Shown piece after piece: positions 43,269-50,651 of a stretch of DNA of 64,000 nt. The notes beneath the pieces are model-generated. The model saw nothing but the letters and a program-made list of their open reading frames with translations. It ran no database searches and was not told the DNA's origin. Positions within the stretch are counted from its first letter, which is position 1. Each line of letters opens with the position of its first letter. The position numbers and the translations under genes are program-made. The DNA comes from Bacteroides sp. (lineage in GTDB: Bacteria; Bacteroidota; Bacteroidia; Bacteroidales; Bacteroidaceae): positions 62,001-126,000 of the forward strand of contig JALCME010000012.1 in the NCBI GenBank assembly GCA_022648295.1, read 5' to 3'.

Positions 43269-44168
43269 ATGAGATCAAAATTGATTTATTGGCTGACTTA
43301 TGCAGGAATGTGGCTTTTGGCATTTCTCCCTTTTAAAGTACTTTATTTTCTATCTGACGTAATGTATGTCATTTTACGTTACGTGATACGCTATCGTCTT
43401 CGTGTGGTTCGGACAAATTTAAGGAATTCTTTTCCTGAAAAGAATCGGGGAGAGTTAGCTGAAATTGAACGAAAATTTTATCATTATATTTGCGATTATA
43501 TGCTGGAAGAGGTCAAGTTGATGCACTTGTCTTTTGATGAGTTATGTCGGCGTATGGAGTATATAAACAAGAGCGAATTTCTCGAGATGATGGACAAATA
43601 CGGAGGAATTGTTTTACTGATTCCTCATTATGCCAATTTTGAATGGATCATTGGCATGGGATCTGTCATGCGTCATGATGATATCCCGGTGCAAGTATAC
43701 AAGCCGCTTCATAATCCGTATATAGATGAAATGTTTAAAATTATCCGCTCTCGCTTTGGAGGATGTAATGTACCTAAGCACTCAACAGCCCGTGAACTGA
43801 TAAAATTGCGACATGGAGGTAAGCGACTGGCGATAGGACTGATTACAGACCAGTCACCAAACCGTCTTGATGCTCATTATTGGACAACTTTTTTGAACCA
43901 GGATACGGTCTTTATGGATGGTGCCGAACGTATTGCCAAGTTGATGAATTTTCCAGTGTTTTATTGTGAACTTGTAAAAGAAAAGAGAGGATATTGTAAG
44001 GTTTCGTTTGATTTGGTAGTCGAGAAACCGAATGAAACTGCTGATGGTGAAATAACAGAATTGTTTGTTCGCCGCTTGGAGCAAACAATTCGTCGTGAAC
44101 CAGAGTATTGGTTTTGGTCTCATAAACGTTGGAAATTGAAACGGGAGGATACAGTGCAACATGGATAA
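43269..44168 (+). CDS. Lipid A-type lysophospholipid acyltransferase (LpxL/HtrB family)
   Basis: Inner-membrane enzyme predicted to add a secondary acyl chain to lipid A. The 299 aa begin with a hydrophobic anchor (about 6-45) and have the catalytic HxxxxE motif at His120-Glu125 (HYANFE), then YKPLHNPYIDEM and the LITDQSP segment, and end in PEYWFWSHKRWK, all typical of the family. It overlaps the following glycosyltransferase gene by 8 nt, so the two are translationally coupled. Acyl donor and position cannot be read from the sequence. Confidence 0.9.
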   Translation: MRSKLIYWLTYAGMWLLAFLPFKVLYFLSDVMYVILRYVIRYRLRVVRTNLRNSFPEKNRGELAEIERKFYHYICDYMLEEVKLMHLSFDELCRRMEYINKSEFLEMMDKYGGIVLLIPHYANFEWIIGMGSVMRHDDIPVQVYKPLHNPYIDEMFKIIRSRFGGCNVPKHSTARELIKLRHGGKRLAIGLITDQSPNRLDAHYWTTFLNQDTVFMDGAERIAKLMNFPVFYCELVKEKRGYCKVSFDLVVEKPNETADGEITELFVRRLEQTIRREPEYWFWSHKRWKLKREDTVQHG

Positions 44169-45177
44169 AACGGCTATTGTTATATTAAATTGGAACGGAT
44201 GTGATATGCTCCGTTCGTTTTTGCCGTCTGTTATACGCTATTCGGAAACAGAAGGGGCTGTGGTCTATGTGGCAGATAATGGTTCAACGGATGTTTCTGT
44301 GGAAATGCTTCAACGTGAATTTCCTACTGTCCGGCTCATCCTTTTGCCAGAAAACCATGGTTTCGCCGATGGGTATAATTTGTCGTTGAAACAAGTGGAC
44401 TCAGAATATGTGGTATTACTCAATTCGGATGTGGAAGTGACTGAACACTGGTTGTCACCACTCATTGCTTATATGGATGTACATCCTGAAGTAGCCGCAT
44501 GCCAACCTAAAATACGTAGTTGGCGCTCAAAAAATCAGTTTGAGTATGCCGGGGCTGTGGGGGGATTTATTGATTTTTATGGATACCCTTTCTGTCGTGG
44601 CCGTGTTATGGGGGTAGTGGAAGAAGACCGGGGGCAGTACGATGAGGTTGTGCCCGTTTTTTGGGCTACAGGTGCTGCTTTGTTTATCCGCCTGAAAGAT
44701 TATTGGGATGCCGGTGGACTGGACGGACGTTTCTTTGCCCACATGGAGGAGATAGACTTATGTTGGCGACTTCGTGCCCGTGGCAGAATGTTAGTCTGCA
44801 TCCCGCAAAGTATGGTGTTTCATGTGGGGGGTGCTACTTTGAAGAAAGAAAATCCTCGTAAGACTTTTCTTAATTTTCGTAACAACCTTATCATGCTTTA
44901 CAAAAATTTGCCACCGAAAGATTTATCTTCTGTAATGCGTGCGCGTGTGATTTTGGACTATATGGCTGCTTTTAGCTTTTTGCTGAAAGGGCAGATCCCT
45001 AATGCATTCGCGGTGGTTCGTGCACGTCGTGCTTATGCAGCTCTTCGTTCTTCGTTCACAGCATCTCGCAGAGAAAATCTGCAAAAAACATCTCTTTCAC
45101 CGATACCCGAACGAATAAAAAAGAGTATCTTAGTACAGTTTTATTTGAAAGGGAAAAGATACTTCTCCCAGTTATAA
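44161..45177 (+). CDS. Family 2 glycosyltransferase
   Basis: Cytoplasmic, nucleotide-sugar-dependent transferase of 338 aa, GT-A fold. N-terminal AIVILNWNGCDML, VYVADNGSTD, the metal-binding LLNSDVEV and acceptor-side HMEEIDLCWRLRARG are as in WbbL-like rhamnosyltransferases. A basic C-terminal tail may contact the membrane. Coupled by overlap to the lipid A acyltransferase, so a role in lipopolysaccharide or another surface glycan is likely; the sugar is unknown. Confidence 0.88.
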   Translation: MDKTAIVILNWNGCDMLRSFLPSVIRYSETEGAVVYVADNGSTDVSVEMLQREFPTVRLILLPENHGFADGYNLSLKQVDSEYVVLLNSDVEVTEHWLSPLIAYMDVHPEVAACQPKIRSWRSKNQFEYAGAVGGFIDFYGYPFCRGRVMGVVEEDRGQYDEVVPVFWATGAALFIRLKDYWDAGGLDGRFFAHMEEIDLCWRLRARGRMLVCIPQSMVFHVGGATLKKENPRKTFLNFRNNLIMLYKNLPPKDLSSVMRARVILDYMAAFSFLLKGQIPNAFAVVRARRAYAALRSSFTASRRENLQKTSLSPIPERIKKSILVQFYLKGKRYFSQL

Positions 45178-45227
45178 ACGTTGTTACCTGTATTCTAAGT
45201 AATTTACTATATTAACGATATTGGCAT

Positions 45228-45746
45228 ATGGAAAAATTGATAAGAAAAATTGGCTTGGTGGCACACGACGCTATGAAAAAAGATCTCATCGAGTGGGTGC
45301 TTTGGAACTCGGAGTTATTGATGGGGCATAAATTTTACTGTACGGGTACAACGGGAACGCTTATTCTTGAAGCGCTTAGGAAAAAGCATCCTGATGTGGA
45401 ATGGGATTTTACAATTCTAAAATCGGGCCCTTTGGGCGGTGATCAGCAGATGGGTTCCCGGATTGTGGACGGTGAAATTGATTATCTCTTTTTCTTTACC
45501 GACCCTATGACTCTTCAGCCGCATGATACGGATGTAAAAGCTTTGACCCGTCTTGCCGGTGTAGAAAACATCGTCTTTTGCTGCAATCGCAGTACGGCTG
45601 ATCATATCATCTCCAGTCCGTTGTTTGTTGATCCTACCTACGAGCGCACTCGTCCTGATTATTCCGGTTACGCTAAGCGGTTCGAAAACAAGCCGGTGGT
45701 GGCTGAGGCTGTAGAATCGGAGAAGAAACGTAAAAGTAGAAAGTAG
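45228..45746 (+). CDS. mgsA: Methylglyoxal synthase
   Basis: Converts dihydroxyacetone phosphate to methylglyoxal and phosphate, a bypass of lower glycolysis. The 172 aa have IGLVAHDAMKKDLIEWV, the phosphate loop FYCTGTTGTLI, the catalytic-Asp region SGPLGGDQQMG, and FFFTDPMTLQPHDTDVKAL. It begins 50 nt after the GT2 gene with no clear promoter, so it may be the last gene of the mtaB operon; a strong terminator follows. The basic tail (EKKRKSRK) is longer than in the E. coli enzyme. Confidence 0.95.
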   Translation: MEKLIRKIGLVAHDAMKKDLIEWVLWNSELLMGHKFYCTGTTGTLILEALRKKHPDVEWDFTILKSGPLGGDQQMGSRIVDGEIDYLFFFTDPMTLQPHDTDVKALTRLAGVENIVFCCNRSTADHIISSPLFVDPTYERTRPDYSGYAKRFENKPVVAEAVESEKKRKSRK

Positions 45747-45826
45747 ATGGTAAAGCTGTTTTTCTGCTACGGAGAAACGATGTCGTAAAGACTTGCGCAA
45801 GAGAGTCCGTGAAATGATAGAATAGG

Positions 45827-45866
45827 GCGTCTTTGTTACCAAATGTTGTAACGAAGACGCTTTTTT
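45827..45866 (+). terminator. Terminator after mgsA
   Basis: GCGTCTTTGTTAC pairs with GTAACGAAGACGC (one wobble) over an 8-nt loop; six T residues follow. Confidence 0.88.
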
Positions 45867-45958
45867 ATATTAGCGTTTTGCATAGATATAGGCAACCTTT
45901 TTCAGGAGAAGTAGCAGGTTAATCGGTAAAACGTAGCATAAACTCTGTTTCCTATAGG

Positions 45959-46045
45959 GAAACAACTTGTTTTGCTACTCAAAACGAGTTGTTTTGAATG
46001 TCAAAACACTTTGTTTTAAGTATCAAAACAAAGCATTTTGAAGCA
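45959..46045. repeat. Degenerate tandem array, four 21-22 bp units with internal dyads
   Basis: Units begin at 45959, 45980, 46002 and 46024. Three carry CAAAAC followed 5 or 6 nt later by a T-rich half such as GTTTTG, so each unit is itself a rough palindrome; the first is GAAACAACTTGTTTTG. Spacing is 21, 22 and 22 bp. A weaker partial copy may precede it (45937-45958). It lies in the 485-bp gap between the mgsA terminator region and the lytic transglycosylase promoter, where no gene is recognised. Confidence 0.7.
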
Positions 46046-46256
46046 TAAAAAACAATCAGTGTGTAAGTTAACTTATTAGGTTGACTGTCTTTTTGTCTTA
46101 TTAATAATATGAGTTGACTCTGGTTAAACTTTGACGTCGAATGATTATAAATTAAAAGGTAAGAATACACAATTGAATTATATTACCGTTTGTTTAGTGG
46201 AAGAAGATAATTTATTCATTTAATAAATCTCATGATGCTAAAGCAATCATTTTTAT

Positions 46257-46264
46257 TAACTTTG
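46257..46264 (+). promoter_or_regulatory. -7 element of the lytic transglycosylase gene
   Basis: TAACTTTG; it lies inside the coding region if the ATG at 46232 is used, which argues for a later start. Confidence 0.5.
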
Positions 46265-46291
46265 CAGCCGTTTTTAATAGAAGTGTTTGTC

Positions 46292-47071
46292 GTGAAGTGT
46301 CATTACCTTCTGCTTATTCTCTTTATAGCTTGCTCCCGACAGCTCGCTTTGGCGCAAGATCCTGATCCGTTGCCTGCAATGGCAGGAACTGACCAGCCTG
46401 TGGATTGCTTTATTCCAGAAGTGGATTCTTGCCAGATCGGTTATACCTTTGATGATGAAAATATCCTGAACTTTTGCGGGCAGATGATAGATTTGAGTAC
46501 GCATGAGCGGAAGCGGAAGTTGCGTCGTGAATTGTCATCCCTTTCCCACCTCTCTTCTGTGCTAGTGCAACGTGCCAATTTCTATTTTCCCGTAGTGGAA
46601 CCTATCTTGAATGAGTACAACATCCCCGATGATTTTAAATATTTGATGGTCGTTGAAAGTGGAATGAATCCTTATGCTTGTTCGGAAAAAGGGGCTGCCG
46701 GGTTGTGGCAGTTTATGGCTGGTACGGCCGATAATTATGGTTTGACTGTGAATGGAGAGGTAGACGAGCGCTTCCATATAGAAAAGGCAACAAAAGCTGC
46801 TTGCCGTTATTTGCGTGATGCTTATAAGAAGTTCAAAGATTGGGTGATGGTGGCGCAATCCTATAACATCGGCCAGGATCGCATCCGTACGGAAGTTGCC
46901 CGTCAGCATGTTTCCGACCCCTTGGAATTAAACCTAGTGGAAGAAACCAACCGGTACATTTATCGTATCTTTGCGGCGAAGATTATCTTTACTCATCCCA
47001 AGAATTTCGGGATAGATGAAAACTTGCTATACTATAAGAAAATACGACGCTATTCGCCTTGGAGACATTAA
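46292..47071 (+). CDS. Lytic transglycosylase (SLT/MltD type)
   Basis: Periplasmic enzyme that cuts peptidoglycan to 1,6-anhydro products. I place the start at GTG 46292 (259 aa), which gives a compact signal peptide (KCHYLLLILFIACSRQLALA) downstream of the -7 element; an ATG at 46232 would add 20 residues. GTG at 46283 is also possible. The catalytic Glu lies in LMVVESGMNPYACS; GAAGLWQFMAGTADNYGL and MVAQSYNIGQDRI complete the SLT fold. No LysM repeats, unlike longer MltD proteins. Confidence 0.88.
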   Translation: MKCHYLLLILFIACSRQLALAQDPDPLPAMAGTDQPVDCFIPEVDSCQIGYTFDDENILNFCGQMIDLSTHERKRKLRRELSSLSHLSSVLVQRANFYFPVVEPILNEYNIPDDFKYLMVVESGMNPYACSEKGAAGLWQFMAGTADNYGLTVNGEVDERFHIEKATKAACRYLRDAYKKFKDWVMVAQSYNIGQDRIRTEVARQHVSDPLELNLVEETNRYIYRIFAAKIIFTHPKNFGIDENLLYYKKIRRYSPWRH

Positions 47072-47124
47072 ACTTATAGCTCCTTTTTTATTTCAGAATA
47101 CATATCGGGGTTCTGCAACTGCTT

Positions 47125-47487
47125 TCACGGTCTTGTGCTATAAATCTCAATTCCAGCTGCTTCGATGTCCGCTCCCATAGGAGGATTGCGCTTTGTCAGC
47201 TTCAATTCTATTTCTTCTATCTTTGGAAATCTCTGAAATAAGCTTTTTATGATGCGCCCCCCTGCATGCTCTAGTAATTTGGATGGAATAGTCATTTCAG
47301 TTTTAACCGTTTCGTATATATCGGCATAGCTGACTGTATCTGATACCTCGTCAGTTTCTATTGCGCGTTGAATATCTACCTTTATGCGTAAGCTGATGGA
47401 AAATTCGTTACCCACCAGCGTTTCTTGTTTGTCCACACCATGATAGGCGTAGAAGCAAAGGTTATTAAGAAGGATGTAACTATTCAT
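47125..47487 (-). CDS. folB: Dihydroneopterin aldolase
   Basis: Folate-pathway enzyme that turns dihydroneopterin into 6-hydroxymethyl-dihydropterin and glycolaldehyde. Start at 47487 (120 aa, MNSYILLNNLCFYAYHGV), since the promoter places the transcript start below an ATG at 47508. Family residues: the YHGV turn, TVSYADIYETV, KLLEHAGGRI with the catalytic region, and the Lys in LKLTKRNPPM. Convergent with the lytic transglycosylase gene, 53 bp apart. Confidence 0.93.
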   Translation of the reverse strand: MNSYILLNNLCFYAYHGVDKQETLVGNEFSISLRIKVDIQRAIETDEVSDTVSYADIYETVKTEMTIPSKLLEHAGGRIIKSLFQRFPKIEEIELKLTKRNPPMGADIEAAGIEIYSTRP

Positions 47488-47505
47488 AGGATAATGTCTT
47501 TGCTG

Positions 47506-47536
47506 CAAACTTACGCCTTTTTTACGGTTTTGCCAA
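47506..47536 (-). promoter_or_regulatory. Promoter of folB
   Basis: On the minus strand TTG (47534-47536), a 20-bp spacer and TAAGTTTG (47506-47513). The leader is about 12 nt. Confidence 0.65.
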
Positions 47537-47668
47537 GAGTCAGAGGAGAACTAAGAGGGATTAATAACCAAGTCAGCTGTACATTCTCAAACGAAAAGTC
47601 AGCCACCAGGTCATTTTAGAGAAGGATAACTTTTAATCAGGACTTGCTTATACTTATCATCAAAAAGA

Positions 47669-47708
47669 AAAGCCCTATCAGCACTCAGAAATAGAGTTTG
47701 ATAGGGCT
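47669..47708 (-). terminator. Terminator of malQ
   Basis: AGCCCTATCA (47671-47680) pairs with TGATAGGGCT (47699-47708), with an inner ACTC/GAGT stem. Read on the minus strand it is followed by TTTTCTTTTT. The rest of the gap (47537-47668 and 47709-47827) shows no gene. Confidence 0.8.
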
Positions 47709-47827
47709 CCTTTGTACATCTTGATTACATTTTAAATAAGTCCGGAAAGGAGTTCATCTGTAACTTTTTAGAAAGGTCATTTCTATTTAGATGCTCTCCT
47801 GTCTCATTGCCTGCCGGGAGATGCAGA

Positions 47828-50527
47828 TTATCTTCCAGTTTGTTTAATCAACTGTTTGATCTCTTCATTCAGGCTGCTTGCTTCCATGAGCTGTTCCAAT
47901 GTTAAATGCATGCGGTAGCGCCAATAATGCCGCGGATTTGCAGGAATATTAATGCGCTCCTCCTGAACATTGGGATTACGCCACTTACTATCAATTGACA
48001 TCCAGTCTTGCAAGGAGAGTATACAGAAGATAGAGTTGCTGTAAAGATGCCTGCGCACGACTTCTTCACAAAGCTCGGCATTGGCAACGGACGGCGCATC
48101 GCCATAATGACCGAGTATATTATTGTAGTACCGTTGCGTCTGCTGAACATCCTCTTCCCACCATCCTCGCAAGGTGGACATGTCGTGTGTGGAAATGGTG
48201 CAAACCGAACGGTATGGGTACCACTCGGGATGTCCGAATTCTTGTGATGCATCTTTGGGCATACGTTGTATTTCCAAACTAAGTATACGCAGATCGTTCA
48301 TCACTCGTGCTACGCATTCAGGAATCATGCCTAAGTCTTCGCCGCATACCAGCATCCGGGTCGCCTGTGTCAGTTGCGGCAGTTTCTTCATGGCCTGCTC
48401 ACGCCAGAACTCATTGTGGCGGTGATAATAGTATTGGTCGTATAGCCGGTTGAAAGCATTCTTTTCGCCATCATTCAGTGCACGGTAAATAAAGTCGTGT
48501 TGTACGCCAATACGCGGATGATACTTGTTCGGATCTTCGCGATCGGGTACAAATAATACGTCACTAATCAAAGCGTACAGTCCGTCACGAATCCAAATAC
48601 TGTCTTCATCAGTTTTTCCTGAGAAATAGATTTCTACCTTTCGCTGGGTATCGAAGTCCGGACGCATACGGTACATTTCCCACGAACCGGTTGACTCTAT
48701 AAAAGTTTGCTTCACATAGTCCACATGAGGTCCGAAAATCTGTCCCAGAAAATATTCGTGGATATAAGGTTTCAAGAAGAAATCTTCTCTGAAAGGTAAT
48801 CCGTAGCTTTCTATTTCTTCTTTTGTCATCGGTAGTGCCGGTACGAACTGGCCTAATAGTCCATGTACAGCATGCATTGGTATTTCCCAGATGCGGAAGA
48901 ATCCCAAAATGTGATCTATGCGATAAGCATCGAAGTATTCCGACATTTTCAGAAAACGCTTCATCCACCAGGCATATCCGTCTTTTTCCATCACATCCCA
49001 GTTGTAAGTAGGAAATCCCCAGTTTTGTCCATTAACGGAAAAGTCATCAGGTGGAGCACCAGCCTGTCCGTCCATGTTGAAGTAGTGTGGCTCTTTCCAC
49101 GCTTCCACACTGTTCCGACTGATTCCGATAGGGATATCTCCTTTTAAAACTACCCCACAAATGCGGGCATGCTTTGTTGCAGCTAATAGCTGTAGATGAA
49201 GATGAAACTGTATGAAGTAATAGATTGCGATATGTGGATAGTCCGCTGTGTCCGGGTGACATAGTTTCTCTATCTCTTCTTCTTTGTATTTTTGATATTT
49301 ATCAGGCCATTTACGAAAGTTAGGCGTCTTATACGCGTCACGTAAGTAACTAAATACGGCGTAAGGTTGTAACCATTCTTTGTTGTGTTCGAAGAAGCTT
49401 TTGAATGTTTCCGAATTTAATAACGTTTCTCCTTCTTGCTCATAAATTAGATGGAAATACTCCCATTTGATTTGATTGACAGCTTCGTAGTCTATTGTTG
49501 ATAGCGCATTCAGTTCCTTCTGACGTTTGTCAAATTCAGACACTTTCTTTTTGTCCTTTAGTATGCCCATCTGCTTTAAATCCGCATACATTGGATGGAG
49601 AGCATAAATGGAAATGCTGCTGTAGGGATAAGAGTCCGTCCATGTGTGCGTCATGGTAGTATCGTTTATTGGGAGTATCTGCACAACTTTTTGCTGTGTA
49701 AGTACCGCCCAATCAATAAGTTGTCTCAAATCTCCAAAGTCACCCACACCAAAACTCTTTTCCGAACGTAAGGAGAAAACAGGGACTGCTATTCCAGCGC
49801 CTTTCCATGACGGCAGGTTGAAATAGACGTAACGGTCGCCGACAACTAATGTCTCGTCTTTTTTCAGCTGAGGATTGGCAATGTAGCGATTGGGATTGTT
49901 TTCCCACGAAACAGCTTTATTCTCTTTTTTATGGTATAGAACAAACTTGTATTCTATTGGAAATTTTAATTTAGCAGCCTCTATTTCAATTTGCCATTCC
50001 GGAAAGTTTGCATTGTTCATGATAATAGCATGATCAGGGTCCCAGTTTCCCAGTACTTCCTGATTGCCACAAATGGCAAGACAGTGGTCATGGTCAATAA
50101 CCGGTGCATATGCTTTTATAGAGATGCCTTTATTATGACTTTTGATAGACGACTTATCACTTTTGGATTGAGCCAACAATGATTCTGTAAAGGCTGACGT
50201 GTAGAAATATTGCTGTTCGGGAAGATCTTTCCAACAATCTTGTATGAGATATTTTTTAGAAGATACATCTGCTACATACAGTATGCGTGGGAGATTGTTC
50301 CATTCTGTCCGTACAGGTTTTCCGTCACGATAAATGTGGTAGCAATATTGAATAGTACCGTTTTCGGGCACATGAATATCTGTCTTTAGATTCCAATGAA
50401 TACCATCTTCGGTTTGCATTGGAGTCGCCTTGCCGGACTGGCTATTCCCTAATTCAGGAATGGAACCGGAGACTCTGACTTCTTCGCCCCAACTTGTGCG
50501 ATATTCTATATGAAAAGATAGTGTCAT
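47828..50527 (-). CDS. malQ: 4-alpha-glucanotransferase, GH77, with two N-terminal CBM20-like modules (DPE2 type)
   Basis: Disproportionates maltose and malto-oligosaccharides or glycogen-type glucans. The 899 aa carry two starch-binding-like modules (about 1-110 and about 130-240, each with a GNWDP or IPELGN-type loop) and then a GH77 barrel: SFGVGDFGDLRQLIDWA, the nucleophile region AYRIDHILGFFRIWEIP, the acid/base region CGEDLGMIPECV, and STHDMSTLRGWW. No signal peptide, so cytoplasmic. This is the plant-DPE2-like architecture, longer than E. coli MalQ. Single gene with its own terminator; an inverted repeat and a LacI-type palindrome lie upstream. Confidence 0.93.
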   Translation of the reverse strand: MTLSFHIEYRTSWGEEVRVSGSIPELGNSQSGKATPMQTEDGIHWNLKTDIHVPENGTIQYCYHIYRDGKPVRTEWNNLPRILYVADVSSKKYLIQDCWKDLPEQQYFYTSAFTESLLAQSKSDKSSIKSHNKGISIKAYAPVIDHDHCLAICGNQEVLGNWDPDHAIIMNNANFPEWQIEIEAAKLKFPIEYKFVLYHKKENKAVSWENNPNRYIANPQLKKDETLVVGDRYVYFNLPSWKGAGIAVPVFSLRSEKSFGVGDFGDLRQLIDWAVLTQQKVVQILPINDTTMTHTWTDSYPYSSISIYALHPMYADLKQMGILKDKKKVSEFDKRQKELNALSTIDYEAVNQIKWEYFHLIYEQEGETLLNSETFKSFFEHNKEWLQPYAVFSYLRDAYKTPNFRKWPDKYQKYKEEEIEKLCHPDTADYPHIAIYYFIQFHLHLQLLAATKHARICGVVLKGDIPIGISRNSVEAWKEPHYFNMDGQAGAPPDDFSVNGQNWGFPTYNWDVMEKDGYAWWMKRFLKMSEYFDAYRIDHILGFFRIWEIPMHAVHGLLGQFVPALPMTKEEIESYGLPFREDFFLKPYIHEYFLGQIFGPHVDYVKQTFIESTGSWEMYRMRPDFDTQRKVEIYFSGKTDEDSIWIRDGLYALISDVLFVPDREDPNKYHPRIGVQHDFIYRALNDGEKNAFNRLYDQYYYHRHNEFWREQAMKKLPQLTQATRMLVCGEDLGMIPECVARVMNDLRILSLEIQRMPKDASQEFGHPEWYPYRSVCTISTHDMSTLRGWWEEDVQQTQRYYNNILGHYGDAPSVANAELCEEVVRRHLYSNSIFCILSLQDWMSIDSKWRNPNVQEERINIPANPRHYWRYRMHLTLEQLMEASSLNEEIKQLIKQTGR

Positions 50528-50542
50528 AAATATTAGATTTAG

Positions 50543-50602
50543 TAATAGCTACAATGATTATGCAAGTATAGAAATTATTCCGCATAATCATTGTAGCTAT
50601 TA
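50543..50602. repeat. 21-bp perfect inverted repeat between nrdJ and malQ
   Basis: The arms 50543-50563 and 50582-50602 are exact reverse complements; the loop is 18 nt. The left arm starts TAATAGCTACAATG. No T-run follows on either strand. Possible factor-dependent terminator of nrdJ, operator for malQ, or remnant of a small mobile element. Confidence 0.7.
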
Positions 50603-50627
50603 TTATCTAACTAATTTAAATCCTATG

Positions 50628-50637
50628 CAAACGTTTG
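50628..50637. promoter_or_regulatory. LacI-family-like palindrome upstream of malQ
   Basis: CAAACGTTTG is a perfect palindrome with a central CG, set in ATGCAAACGTTTGTGCAT. It resembles operators of the LacI/PurR family. It lies about 100 bp upstream of malQ and 14 bp past the nrdJ stop. Confidence 0.4.
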
Positions 50638-50651
50638 TGCATGGCTTGAGG

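Noticed and set aside
45959..46045. CRISPR array
   Set aside because: Units are contiguous and degenerate with no spacers between identical repeats, and no cas genes are present.
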